42,664 nucleotides of DNA from an uncultured Spirochaetales bacterium (GTDB lineage Bacteria > Spirochaetota > Spirochaetia > DTKZ01), in the NCBI GenBank assembly GCA_937991975.1, contig CALKLC010000120.1, positions 1 to 42,664 on the forward strand, written 5' to 3'. Shown here one piece after another: positions 1 through 7,712 of the stretch. Below the pieces are notes generated by a model. It ran no database searches, was not told where the DNA came from, and worked only from the letters and a program-made list of their open reading frames with translations. Numbering within the stretch: the first letter of the stretch is position 1; the number at the start of each line of letters is the position of its first letter. The translations under genes were made by a program, and so were the position numbers.

Positions 1-271
1 GATACAGTGCCGTTCGCTCGGATTGGAAATAAGGGCCGTAGGGGCCTCCCACACGGGGCCCTTCGTCCCACTGGATACCCAGCCAATCGAAGGTATCGTA
101 GATATCCTGCAAGGCTCGGGGATCGTACCGTTCACGGTCCGTATCCTCTATCCTCAAGACGAAAACGCCACTGGATGATCGGGCAAAAAAGTAGTTGAAT
201 AGGGCAGTCCTAACTCCCCCTATGTGCTGCAACCCTGTGGGTGAGGGTGCATAGCGAACTCGAACGCTCAT
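1..271 (-). CDS. gltX: Glutamyl-tRNA synthetase, N-terminal fragment
   Basis: This is the first 90 codons of a class I aminoacyl-tRNA synthetase that charges tRNA-Glu; the rest lies beyond the window edge. It is missing from the ORF track because it runs off the end. The translation starts [19 protein letters not shown], which holds the class I HIGH-type signature as HIGG, followed by [11 protein letters not shown] and [11 protein letters not shown], typical of the GluRS Rossmann domain. The ATG at 271 has AAAGGA about 8 nt upstream and a good sigma70 promoter further up. Members are usually 470-500 residues, so about four fifths is missing. A non-discriminating Glu/Gln form cannot be excluded from this fragment. 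Confidence 0.95.
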   Translation of the reverse strand, partial: MSVRVRYAPSPTGLQHIGGVRTALFNYFFARSSSGVFVLRIEDTDRERYDPRALQDIYDTFDWLGIQWDEGPRVGGPYGPYFQSERTALY

Positions 272-304
272 GAAAAGTCCTTTTGTGCAGGAAATGTTTT
301 GCGC

Positions 305-333
305 ATTATAAACTAATGACGGAGTCGGTTCAA
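305..333 (-). promoter_or_regulatory. Sigma70-type promoter of gltX
   Basis: Read on the minus strand, TTGAAC is followed by a 17-nt spacer and a perfect TATAAT. The expected transcription start leaves a leader of about 25 nt before the gltX ATG. The -35 half lies inside the last codons of the upstream membrane-protein gene, so gltX probably has its own promoter in a region packed with genes. Read by eye only. Confidence 0.7.
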
Positions 334-1092
334 GAGATAGAGAAAAACCATCGAGAAGAGGTATACAATCAGATAGGTAAGGTTCAACCCTATTACGGGA
401 AGAAGGAGAGCAAGGAAAAGGTAGAATAGTAAGAGATTCATTACACTGTAGGCAAATCCTGTAATGATCCCCGGATACACTTTTGGCCCTTCCTCTACAT
501 GGAGAAAGACCAGCACTTGAAACAGAATCACAGGGAAAGCGGTCAATATCCCTGACCATGCAGGGCCAATGATACGGGCGATTCCTGTAATCGTCGCAAT
601 GGTGAAGGCAGTGATGAGCCCTCGTAGAAGAATAAGCCTAAGACTAGTCCCGGTTTTAGGAGGCTTGATCGAGGGAGGTACGAGCCATCGAACCAACCCC
701 AGGTTCAAAAAGATCATCCCACTGGTAACCAAAAGGGCTACCCCCAGCCGTAAGGGAAGGAGCCGTAATACGAGAGATACAACCCCATACATGAATATAG
801 CTCCGCTCGATGACCGGAAAGCAGAGATAATCCGTATCGGATGCGGGAAGAATCGATCGACAAGATAGTAGGAAAGAGAGAAAACAAGGGATGAGCTCAA
901 TCCTAAAATCCCCCAGGGAATCGCTTGCAGTAGAAAGGGGATCCCCTGCTCATAAGCTAAAAAATAAGTGGACAATCCAGCCCCTAGAGGCAACCCCATC
1001 AATATACCTCCAACCGCAGGACGGACTTTCCGGGAGATCTCTGTCAAGAGAATAACCAGTACTAATGTGATGAGAATCTTTACGAAAAACAT
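313..1092 (-). CDS. Polytopic membrane protein with internal repeat, unknown function
   Basis: I do not recognise a characterised family. The 259 residues form about seven or eight hydrophobic segments, so this is an inner-membrane protein. Two similar motifs occur about 150 residues apart: [16 protein letters not shown] near residue 24 and [16 protein letters not shown] near residue 178. This G/P-x(2)-G-I-L-x(2)-[LF]-P repeat suggests an internally duplicated transporter-like fold. The ATG start has no clear Shine-Dalgarno sequence. It lies 50 nt downstream of tRNA-Leu on the same strand and could be cotranscribed with it. A small-molecule permease is a guess. Confidence 0.7.
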   Translation of the reverse strand: MFFVKILITLVLVILLTEISRKVRPAVGGILMGLPLGAGLSTYFLAYEQGIPFLLQAIPWGILGLSSSLVFSLSYYLVDRFFPHPIRIISAFRSSSGAIFMYGVVSLVLRLLPLRLGVALLVTSGMIFLNLGLVRWLVPPSIKPPKTGTSLRLILLRGLITAFTIATITGIARIIGPAWSGILTAFPVILFQVLVFLHVEEGPKVYPGIITGFAYSVMNLLLFYLFLALLLPVIGLNLTYLIVYLFSMVFLYLLNRLRH

Positions 1093-1142
1093 ACATTTAG
1101 AAGATAAAAGAGGATAGTAAAACTGCCCCCGGACGAAAAATA

Positions 1143-1228
1143 TGCCGAAGACGGGACTTGAACCCGTACAGCCGGTTAGGGCCGGGGGATTTTAAGTCCC
1201 CTGTGTCTACCAATTCCACCACTTCGGC
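1143..1228 (-). tRNA. tRNA-Leu (anticodon UAA)
   Basis: The minus strand gives an 86-nt cloverleaf with acceptor arms GCCGAAG and CTTCGGC and discriminator A. The D-loop contains TGGTAGACAC, the long variable arm is typical of class II tRNAs, and the T-arm is GGGTTCAAGTCCC. The anticodon loop CTTAAAA on a GGGGA/TCCCC stem reads UAA, decoding UUA and UUG. The CCA end is not encoded, since TA follows the discriminator, so a CCA-adding enzyme must complete it. Confidence 0.96.
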
Positions 1229-1237
1229 CTCCCATGC

Positions 1238-1266
1238 ATAGTACAATCTGAGTTTTTTTGCGTCAA
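1238..1266 (-). promoter_or_regulatory. Promoter of tRNA-Leu
   Basis: On the minus strand TTGACG, a 17-nt spacer and TACTAT place the transcription start only a few bases before the tRNA 5' end at 1228. It lies between the stop of the histidine kinase gene and the tRNA. Confidence 0.6.
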
Positions 1267-1272
1267 GCGGAT

Positions 1273-2454
1273 CTATATTCTCCGAGGGATACGGATTTCC
1301 ACCCGCGTTCCCCTTTTGATTCGGCTTTGCACCTGAATCGTACCCTCATGGGCCTCGATGATATTCTTTACGATCACCAGTCCTAGCCCTGTGCCTCCCT
1401 TACTGAAAGAGTAGAAAGGCACGAAGAGGTGGGAAAGCATTTCTTTCGTCATACCCTGTCCAGTATCCTCTACGATGAACTGTACATGGGCATCATTGGT
1501 AACTGCATGGATCCGTAACGCCCCCCCCTGGGGCATCGCTTTGCGGGAGTTGTCGGTAAGGTTCAAGAATACCCTTAGCATCCGTTCTTCATCCATCAGA
1601 ACTGGGTCCTGCACCTTGTTCTGAATTTCCAGCTCAATTCCAGCGCTTTCCAAACCTGAGGCTATGTAGGATTTCAGTTTTTCGAAGAATTGATGAAGGC
1701 TCACAATGGAGAGATTCAACCGGATTTCGCCTCGACTATAATCCAGCAGTTCTCCAACGAGGAGATTCAATCGTTCAGTTTCTTTCAGTATGCTCGTGGT
1801 GTATTTTTTTACCTTGTCTGTATTTTCTGCGTTGAGGAGGATCATCTCTCCATAACTTCGGATCACGGAAACGGGATTGCGGATATCGTGAAGTACCATG
1901 GAAGAGAACTTCCCCAGGCTGGTCAGTCTTTCGTTCTTTAAAAGCTCTTCCTGGGCCAGCCGTAGTTCCTCATTGGCCTGCTGCAGTTCCAGGTTCCGCT
2001 GCCTGAGTCCTCCGACAAAGTACTCATTGCTCTTCCGAATCATCGCAGAGAGGGACTTTAGTATGGAAATGGCAATCCGTCCATTTTTCTCTAGAATTGC
2101 ATGAAAATCATCAAGGAAAATCCGCAATACTTCGAGGTCTGTCCTGGCTACCACTGTAGCACTTCGGGGCAACTCATCCACCAGGGCCATCTCTCCAAAC
2201 AGATGACCATCCGTATGCACGGCCAATAAATCAGGCTGGGTATCAAAGTAGTCTTTCCAGACTTCTGCAGACCCATGAATGATGATGAAGAAATAGTCTG
2301 CTTTATCTCCCTCTTGAAATACGATATCTCCCTGAGAGTAGTGTTTTCGTTCGCACACGAGGGATAGGGCATCTATCTCTTCATCCCTCAAATCTCGAAA
2401 GAAGTATACACTTCTTAGAAGGTCCCTTACTTCTGGATCCACTTTTTTTTCCAT
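1273..2454 (-). CDS. Orphan sensor histidine kinase with cyclic-nucleotide-binding domain
   Basis: This predicted soluble signalling kinase has an N-terminal cNMP-binding domain at about residues 15-130, with FGEMALVDELPRSAT matching the phosphate-binding cassette including its Arg. A coiled coil follows (about 150-178). The HisKA H-box VLHDIRN carries the phospho-acceptor His at about 189. The HATPase has N-box NLTDNSRKAM (about 298), G1 DTGQGM (330) and G2 GGTGLGL (353). There is no transmembrane segment, so the input should be a cytoplasmic ligand. No response regulator lies next to it. The ATG at 2454 follows AGGAAG closely. The ligand could be cAMP, cGMP or another effector; the sequence does not say which. 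Confidence 0.9.
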   Translation of the reverse strand: MEKKVDPEVRDLLRSVYFFRDLRDEEIDALSLVCERKHYSQGDIVFQEGDKADYFFIIIHGSAEVWKDYFDTQPDLLAVHTDGHLFGEMALVDELPRSATVVARTDLEVLRIFLDDFHAILEKNGRIAISILKSLSAMIRKSNEYFVGGLRQRNLELQQANEELRLAQEELLKNERLTSLGKFSSMVLHDIRNPVSVIRSYGEMILLNAENTDKVKKYTTSILKETERLNLLVGELLDYSRGEIRLNLSIVSLHQFFEKLKSYIASGLESAGIELEIQNKVQDPVLMDEERMLRVFLNLTDNSRKAMPQGGALRIHAVTNDAHVQFIVEDTGQGMTKEMLSHLFVPFYSFSKGGTGLGLVIVKNIIEAHEGTIQVQSRIKRGTRVEIRIPRRI

Positions 2455-2482
2455 TCTTCCTGCACCCCTGTCCAGGGGGAAT

Positions 2483-2514
2483 AAAAAACCCCGCTACCCT
2501 TTAGCAGCGAGGTT
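2483..2514 (-). terminator. Intrinsic terminator after the flaA pair
   Basis: On the minus strand AACCTCGCT pairs with AGCGGGGTT across a 10-nt loop (nine pairs, one G-U), followed directly by TTTTATT. It lies 46 nt after the stop of the second flaA gene and before the histidine kinase gene, so it should end the flaA transcript. Confidence 0.8.
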
Positions 2515-2559
2515 ATGGCAACAGGTTTAGACTCTTTCCTCTAATCCCTCTCGAAAATC

Positions 2560-3288
2560 TCACCATGCATCCAGCATATCGTCTGGATCACGGTTTTCTT
2601 CTGCGAAAAGATCCGTTACAGCCCGTAAATCATCAAGGTAGATATAGTAATTCCCATACGTTTCCCTCATATCGCATTCGACGGCAAATCCGAGAAATTT
2701 AATGCCTGTCTGGGTGCTATAATGGGGATTCCGCTGTTCTATGGTGGGAGGTATTGCCACTACGAGTTGTTTCCAACCAGAGAAGTTCAGTTTACCCATG
2801 GTAAGTTCGAAGGGCCTACCCGAGAAATCCTCCAGGAGAACCTTCAATGTATGGTTGTAGTTTCGTCCAGCTACCCATACAGAAATAGTTTTCACGATTC
2901 CCGCGATCCCTAAGGGTCTGGAAGGTTTAATGGTAATGGTCGCAGCTCCTCGACGGAAAAACTCTGTCTTTACCCCCAGCACGTATTTATCTTCCTCTTT
3001 GATACCTATCTGCTGTTCATCGGGGATTGGTTTTTTTGCCGCTGGAGCACCTTCCAGCCTCCGGGCTGAAATGATTCCCTGGTCACTCGAGAAGGCCACT
3101 CTCCAGAACCCCGCATCCTCGAACTTGGAAAGGGAAATCTCTTTCAACTTCTGCTGGGCCGTGTCAACTCCGATATTCTGGGCAACTGGCTGTCCTGGCC
3201 CCGGAGTGGTGCCTGCCCGTTCGGTTTGAGCAACGAGGGTGGGTACCGCCAGAATAACGATCAAACAAAGGATACTTAGTTTCTTCAT
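2560..3288 (-). CDS. flaA: FlaA-family flagellar filament outer-layer protein (second copy)
   Basis: Spirochaete periplasmic flagella have a FlaB core sheathed by FlaA; this looks like one such sheath protein of 242 residues. The ORF track begins 27 residues too early. The real ATG at 3288 has AGGAGT upstream and gives a classic signal peptide, MKKLSILCLIVILAVPTLVAQ, for export to the periplasm. The C-terminal half has the jelly-roll-like pattern shared with its neighbour, ending NYYIYLDDLRAVTDLF against VYLDQVKIFSDMF in the upstream paralogue. The gap between the two genes is 10 nt, so they form one transcription unit. Which FlaA subtype it is cannot be decided by eye. Confidence 0.85.
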   Translation of the reverse strand: MKKLSILCLIVILAVPTLVAQTERAGTTPGPGQPVAQNIGVDTAQQKLKEISLSKFEDAGFWRVAFSSDQGIISARRLEGAPAAKKPIPDEQQIGIKEEDKYVLGVKTEFFRRGAATITIKPSRPLGIAGIVKTISVWVAGRNYNHTLKVLLEDFSGRPFELTMGKLNFSGWKQLVVAIPPTIEQRNPHYSTQTGIKFLGFAVECDMRETYGNYYIYLDDLRAVTDLFAEENRDPDDMLDAW

Positions 3289-3298
3289 GGTATGACTC

Positions 3299-4057
3299 CT
3301 ATTTTTTCCCTTGTGCTTCGGACCAGAGTTTCTGTACTTGCTCTGGATTGGCAAGTACATCTCCATCAAAGGGGGTTTCGAACATGTCGCTGAAAATCTT
3401 TACCTGATCTAAATACACGAAGAAATCATCCACCCTTTCATGTGGCTTGGTCCAAAGAACGAACTTCACCAGCTGGAGACCTTTGTACCGGGGAGCGTAG
3501 CTCACTGCCTGGGGAATATAATTGGGAATGTTGACCCAGATATTCTTCCAACCCGTATGTTTGATATCGCCAAAGTTCAATACATGGGTAATTCCTCTAT
3601 AGTCCATCAGATGTACTTCCAGATAATAATCCAGGTTGGAACCCCACACCCAGAGATCCATGTTCTTTACCCGGCCGGGGAGAGGAATTAGACGGGGGAT
3701 TAGCTTTCCATCCGACCCCTTCTGCCCGGGAATGATTTCGATGAAGTTGTACCCCTTCCGATCGAACTTTCCGTGAATCCCCAGCACCTTCAGTTCCTTT
3801 CCCTCTGGAGGACGCCGATGGAGAGCTTCAGGCCATGCCTTTACAAAGGCCATCTTGGGATACACATCCTCTCCTGCATCGGTTTTTATGATAGAGGAAA
3901 ATTTGCTTCCCAGGATGAACCAGGGGCTGGCATCGGGATTATCAAAGTCCTCCACAATGACCGACTGCAGATTGGTGGTAACCTCATCGGAAACGACAAA
4001 AGAAACAGCAAAAGGAAACAATAAAAGGCAAATAAGGAGCCTACCAGTTCTGTTCAT
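3299..4057 (-). CDS. flaA: FlaA-family flagellar filament outer-layer protein (first copy)
   Basis: This 252-residue exported protein is the first gene of the flaA pair. It has an N-terminal signal peptide (MNRTGRLLICLLLFPFAVSF). The FlaA hallmarks are VEDFDNPDASPWFILGSKFSS early and a YLDQVKIFSD segment near the end. The ATG has AAAGGAG at good spacing. A perfect sigma70 promoter lies just upstream and a terminator follows the second gene, so the pair forms its own operon. In Treponema species flaA is described as sigma70-dependent while flaB is sigma28-dependent, and the promoters here agree. Confidence 0.88.
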   Translation of the reverse strand: MNRTGRLLICLLLFPFAVSFVVSDEVTTNLQSVIVEDFDNPDASPWFILGSKFSSIIKTDAGEDVYPKMAFVKAWPEALHRRPPEGKELKVLGIHGKFDRKGYNFIEIIPGQKGSDGKLIPRLIPLPGRVKNMDLWVWGSNLDYYLEVHLMDYRGITHVLNFGDIKHTGWKNIWVNIPNYIPQAVSYAPRYKGLQLVKFVLWTKPHERVDDFFVYLDQVKIFSDMFETPFDGDVLANPEQVQKLWSEAQGKK

Positions 4058-4079
4058 GTCCTAACTCCTTTAGTAAAAC

Positions 4080-4096
4080 TAGCTTAGTTTAAGCTA
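4080..4096 (-). promoter_or_regulatory. Perfect dyad in the flaA leader
   Basis: TAGCTTA and TAAGCTA are separated by 3 nt (loop AAC on the transcript strand). The dyad falls between the promoter and the AAAGGAG ribosome-binding site. It may form a short stem-loop in the 5' UTR or be a protein-binding site. The loop has no GGA, so it is not like the flaB leader hairpins. Confidence 0.55.
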
Positions 4097-4102
4097 TTAA
4101 GG

Positions 4103-4131
4103 ATTATATTTCTTACATCTTCCTTTGTCAA
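4103..4131 (-). promoter_or_regulatory. Perfect-consensus sigma70 promoter of the flaA operon
   Basis: The minus strand reads TTGACA, 17 nt, TATAAT: a perfect match in both hexamers at optimal spacing. The -35 box begins six bases after the stop codon of the lipoprotein gene. I see no terminator between that stop and this promoter, so the sugar operon may read through into flaA. Confidence 0.85.
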
Positions 4132-4137
4132 ATAGAA

Positions 4138-5022
4138 TCACGGAGGGAATATACTGTATGGAAAGCGGGATGGCATGGAACTGCCTGTAGTGAGAACCTG
4201 TGACAAAGCCCCTGCGTAATCTTTTCGCAGGCTCACGATAAAGGGATACTCCTTGATTCTAGGGAATCGCTCAATATTCTGCCCTATAATCCCCATATTT
4301 CTTCGGGTTCCGGGCCCTGATAGAAGTTCCAAAACGATAGATCCCGCTTTTCCTGCCCAGACCACTAATAGATCCACAGGTTCTGCCAATTCCTTTCGAA
4401 GATTCTTTCGTATAGTTTCCTCTGAATCGTACTTAGGAATAAGAACTGTTCGTACTCCAGGGGAAGGTTCTCCGAATCCCAGTTCCCGAAAGAGAGAAAG
4501 ATCCTCCTCACTCAGTATCAATAATTTTTGATCCTTTGGGATGGTCGAGGATCTGTACTGCTCCCAGCGCTTGAGAGCCTCTTTCAGGGCAGGCGCAGGG
4601 TCGAACGTGATTCCCCGCACATTGGGATGAAGGAAAAATCCTTCGGGGGCATCCATACAGAGAAAGGTTACACCTGGGAAACGAATCTCCAACGCTTCCA
4701 GTTCCAGTGCAACATAGGGGCTAACCACTACATACGAGTAGGTGTCTTCTGTCAACAGTTCTTCCAATGCCAGCCGATCCTTTTCACGAAACGCATAGGG
4801 AACCGTCTTGATACGATACCCGGATTCTCGTTCCGTGACAGCCAGTTGGCGGAGAAACTCGTCCCCCAGAATCGGAGAGGTGAGAGAATCCAGCACCCAG
4901 AGCACCTTTGGAGCCGAACAGGATAGAAGAACCATGCAAAGAAGCACCCCCCCTACCCAACGGATGCACCGGTAGATCTTGCGCTGATACAGACTACCCG
5001 GCCACTCTATGGTACGTCTCAA
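4138..5022 (-). CDS. Predicted lipoprotein, periplasmic-binding-protein-like
   Basis: The 294-residue protein has a basic n-region, a hydrophobic stretch and a lipobox LLSC near residue 35, so it should be a lipid-anchored exported protein. The mature part alternates beta strands and helices (KVLWVLDS, YSYVVVSPY, VTFLCMD, LLVVWAGKAG, MGIIGQN), recalling two-lobed type I binding proteins of the BMP/Med class; this is a fold-level impression only. The start is probably TTG, overlapping the preceding SDR stop as TTGA, so the two are translationally coupled and the lipoprotein is the last gene of the sugar operon. It could instead serve the adjacent flagellar genes. No permease or ATPase gene accompanies it. 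Confidence 0.7.
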   Translation of the reverse strand: MRRTIEWPGSLYQRKIYRCIRWVGGVLLCMVLLSCSAPKVLWVLDSLTSPILGDEFLRQLAVTERESGYRIKTVPYAFREKDRLALEELLTEDTYSYVVVSPYVALELEALEIRFPGVTFLCMDAPEGFFLHPNVRGITFDPAPALKEALKRWEQYRSSTIPKDQKLLILSEEDLSLFRELGFGEPSPGVRTVLIPKYDSEETIRKNLRKELAEPVDLLVVWAGKAGSIVLELLSGPGTRRNMGIIGQNIERFPRIKEYPFIVSLRKDYAGALSQVLTTGSSMPSRFPYSIFPP

Positions 5023-5771
5023 TCCCGTAGGGTCCCTCCATTTACCATCATGCTCTCTCCCGTGATGAATTTCGCTCGGGGGCTGGCTAGATAGGAAGCG
5101 GCAAAGGCAACATCCTCTGGGTCTCCCAATCTCTTCAGGATGCTGTTATCGATGAACTTCTGATTCTCCTCTTTAGACACCGCAGTTGCCATGGGAGTGA
5201 CGATCCTTCCTGGGCAGATCGCGTTGGCCGTGATGTTGTCCATTCCAACTTGCTGGGCAAGATTACGGGTAAAGGCAAGGACCCCTCCCTTGGAGGCGGC
5301 GTAATGGCAGGCGGCTACCGTTCCACCATGCTTTCCTGCTTCTGAGCTGATATTGATGATGCGGCCGTACTTCTGTCTGCGCATTCCAGGAAGTACGGCT
5401 TTGCAAAAATAGAACATAGCCCGCAGGTTCACCGCCATCACCAGATCCCACTCCTCTGATGAGATTTCCTCTATCTTGTGTAGCGGATGGATCCCCGCGT
5501 TGTTCACCAGAATCTGAATACTACCAAAAGTATGCTCCACCTCTGCCACAAAAGCGTTCACTTCTCCTTCTTTTGCGATATCCACTACTTTATAAAAAAC
5601 TTTCACCCCTGTTTTCTGCTGGATTTCTTTTGCCGTTTTCTCCAGCTCTTCCTTCTGCACATCGCACAACCCTACATTGGCTCCCAGGGTAGCAAACTCT
5701 AAAGCGATTGCTTTTCCTATCCCTCGGGCAGAACCAGTAACAATAGCACTTTGACCTTTCAACGAATCCAT
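5019..5771 (-). CDS. SDR-family NAD(P)-dependent oxidoreductase
   Basis: This classical short-chain dehydrogenase of 250 residues has the cofactor motif TGSARGIGKAIA at 12-23, NNAG in the middle, a catalytic Ser in INISSEAG, and YAASKGG with the catalytic Tyr and Lys. NAICPGRIVTPM and a C-terminal GESMMVNGG follow. It resembles FabG and sugar/polyol dehydrogenases; the operon favours oxidation or reduction of a sugar or sugar acid over fatty-acid synthesis. It lies 24 nt downstream of the isomerase gene and its stop overlaps the lipoprotein start. The exact substrate cannot be read from sequence. Confidence 0.9.
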   Translation of the reverse strand: MDSLKGQSAIVTGSARGIGKAIALEFATLGANVGLCDVQKEELEKTAKEIQQKTGVKVFYKVVDIAKEGEVNAFVAEVEHTFGSIQILVNNAGIHPLHKIEEISSEEWDLVMAVNLRAMFYFCKAVLPGMRRQKYGRIINISSEAGKHGGTVAACHYAASKGGVLAFTRNLAQQVGMDNITANAICPGRIVTPMATAVSKEENQKFIDNSILKRLGDPEDVAFAASYLASPRAKFITGESMMVNGGTLRD

Positions 5772-5795
5772 CGTTTCTTTCTCCTCTCCATTGGA

Positions 5796-6611
5796 TCAAG
5801 ATATCCGATTCAATACAGGAGCGAGAGTTTCCATGGCCGCCTGTACATCTTCGGCAAAACTCCTTTTCAGATTTCCTTCGATGGCCAGTTTTCCGTTGTA
5901 CCCACACGCATCGAGGATTCCTATGATATGCTTGAAATCGAGAGCCCCATAGCCGGGGAAAAATCGATTATTCTCCGATAGATGGAAACTGATGAAATGA
6001 TCCCGGTGAGTGATGATGGCAGCTTCCATGTTGGATTCTTCGATGTTCATGTGCCATGTATCGGGCAGGATATAGGTAGAACCTTTGTTTCTCCCTTCCA
6101 CCAGCGACCAGGTATCATCAAGGCTGTTCCCCAGAGGGGACTCGAACCGATTGATCGCTTCCACCAGGAAGGGTGTCTTCAACCGGGCTGCTTCTTCAGA
6201 TACTTCCTCGATGGATCGTTTCAAAGCCTCCCGATGGGCTTCGGAACTTTCCCCTGAAGTTCCTTTGAGAAATCCCGCAATGATCCCTGCTCCAAAATGT
6301 TTGGCAAAGGCAAGGAACTCCTTGGCCCGCCTAACCGATAGAGTGCGTTTCTTTTCGTCGGTAGAGGAAAGGGACAACCCTTCTGTTTTAGCAGTGAACC
6401 CCGTTGCGAACATGGATAACTCTAAATCGAAATCTTTGAGAAAAGATTTTAAATCTTCAGGGTCTACCGCATCAGGATTCCGAATGTTCAATTCTACCCC
6501 ATCGAATCTGAAACTCTGTAGAACCTTCATCCGTTCGATGAACTCCCTGTCCTTTCGATAATCGTCGGGTAACAGGGTCTGTAACGCAAGATAGTACCGG
6601 TATCTTCCCAT
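5796..6611 (-). CDS. Sugar phosphate isomerase/epimerase-like TIM barrel (AP-endonuclease-2 fold)
   Basis: The 271 residues fit the xylose-isomerase-like TIM barrel family that includes hydroxypyruvate isomerase, tagatose 3-epimerase and inosose enzymes. Candidate metal ligands are the Glu in FLVEAINRFE, Asp and His in LPDTWHMNIEE, the HLSENNR segment and the final Glu in KLAIEGNL. The N-terminal FDGVELNIRNP is also typical. A ketose or keto-acid epimerisation or isomerisation is the likely job. It sits 16 nt after the URO-D-like gene. Three different predicted isomerases or epimerases in one operon is notable. Confidence 0.85.
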   Translation of the reverse strand: MGRYRYYLALQTLLPDDYRKDREFIERMKVLQSFRFDGVELNIRNPDAVDPEDLKSFLKDFDLELSMFATGFTAKTEGLSLSSTDEKKRTLSVRRAKEFLAFAKHFGAGIIAGFLKGTSGESSEAHREALKRSIEEVSEEAARLKTPFLVEAINRFESPLGNSLDDTWSLVEGRNKGSTYILPDTWHMNIEESNMEAAIITHRDHFISFHLSENNRFFPGYGALDFKHIIGILDACGYNGKLAIEGNLKRSFAEDVQAAMETLAPVLNRIS

Positions 6612-6627
6612 CGATTCTGCTCCTTTC

Positions 6628-7704
6628 CTACATTCCTACAATAGGTCGTAAGGTTTCTACTTCTTTCCAGCTGGTCACCATGATGTAGAGGTATAGCCCT
6701 CTAGGGTCCAGAGAGTCCCTCAACTTCCGTAGCTCATCCGGAGCAAAAGAGCCCCGGATCAAAAGGGGTTTCCCCGCTTCCTGCACTTGCTGCAAGTACG
6801 GAATTAGCCAGTCCAGCGGCGGCCCCCCCACATCGTTGTTTATTTCGTAACACCGAATCTCGGGAATCTGCAGCATCCTATCCAGCACGAACATACTGGT
6901 AGCGTGCAAGTGGATGAAACTACAGGAAAATCGGGCTGCCACCCGCTGATCCACCGGTTTCAGGTACTCCTCATAGAGGGTAGGAGATAGAACAGCCACC
7001 CCGTCTTCCTGCATCCGAATGATCGACCCGGGGGCCCAGAGGCTGTACTGGGCATCGAAGTACCCCCCCTGAAAAAGGGGAATCCCTTTCCAGGCTTCTT
7101 CGGTGATCCAGATGAAGAAATCCCCCATCCGTTCCAGTAACCTGTAGGCCCGCTCCCCTTCCAGCATCAGGTCGATTACAGCCTGTTCATGGCCGCGCAA
7201 GTTAATCACATAATCCAAGGGACCTGTGAGGGTTCCATGGGATACGGGGTACCTTCCCGCCGCATGCTTCACCAGCACATCGATGAACTCCATGTACTTC
7301 TGGTACCAGGGAGATTCGCGGTTCCACTCTACCGCCTCCGCTTCCTCCCAGCTAAGGTTCTGTTCTTCCGCCACTACGTTGCCCGGCAACACCCGCATGG
7401 AACTCCCCAGGATCCCCTCCCCCCAGAACACAGCCTGAGAGGGAGACGCCCCCCGAATAATATCATCCTCCATCTGTTCCCCTTCGGAAAGGAGTCTCTC
7501 CTGATCTTCCAGAAACTCCTCGGGGTGAATCATTTCCGGGGTAAGAGGAGCGTCTTTCTTCCAGGACGCACTGGCCCTGAACTCATCCAGGGGAAACCAA
7601 CTCTTGAAAGAAAACCCGACAAGCGGTCGTTTCACGGCTTCCCGTGCCCAAAACTTACGATACCCCTCGATTTTTTGGGGATCATTCCCGAACGCGTAAC
7701 CCAT
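6628..7704 (-). CDS. Uroporphyrinogen decarboxylase-like (URO-D/MtaA fold) protein
   Basis: This 358-residue protein resembles the broad URO-D superfamily, which includes haem-pathway HemE and corrinoid methyltransferases such as MtaA. Supporting segments are GTLTGPLDYVINLRG, CSFIHLHATSMFVLDRML, CYEINNDVGGPPLDWLIPYL and the closing KPLLIRGSFAPDELRKL. The haem-type N-terminal substrate motif is not evident, so it is unlikely to be HemE. Remote homologues of this kind recur in sugar-utilisation operons without known chemistry. It is separated by 8 nt from the upstream SDR. The family call is moderately firm; the reaction is unknown. Confidence 0.65.
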   Translation of the reverse strand: MGYAFGNDPQKIEGYRKFWAREAVKRPLVGFSFKSWFPLDEFRASASWKKDAPLTPEMIHPEEFLEDQERLLSEGEQMEDDIIRGASPSQAVFWGEGILGSSMRVLPGNVVAEEQNLSWEEAEAVEWNRESPWYQKYMEFIDVLVKHAAGRYPVSHGTLTGPLDYVINLRGHEQAVIDLMLEGERAYRLLERMGDFFIWITEEAWKGIPLFQGGYFDAQYSLWAPGSIIRMQEDGVAVLSPTLYEEYLKPVDQRVAARFSCSFIHLHATSMFVLDRMLQIPEIRCYEINNDVGGPPLDWLIPYLQQVQEAGKPLLIRGSFAPDELRKLRDSLDPRGLYLYIMVTSWKEVETLRPIVGM

Positions 7705-7712
7705 TCAACCTC

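Noticed and set aside
6085-6561. 158-residue plus-strand ORF within the isomerase gene
   Set aside because: Low-complexity shadow of a confidently identified minus-strand gene, with no start signal.
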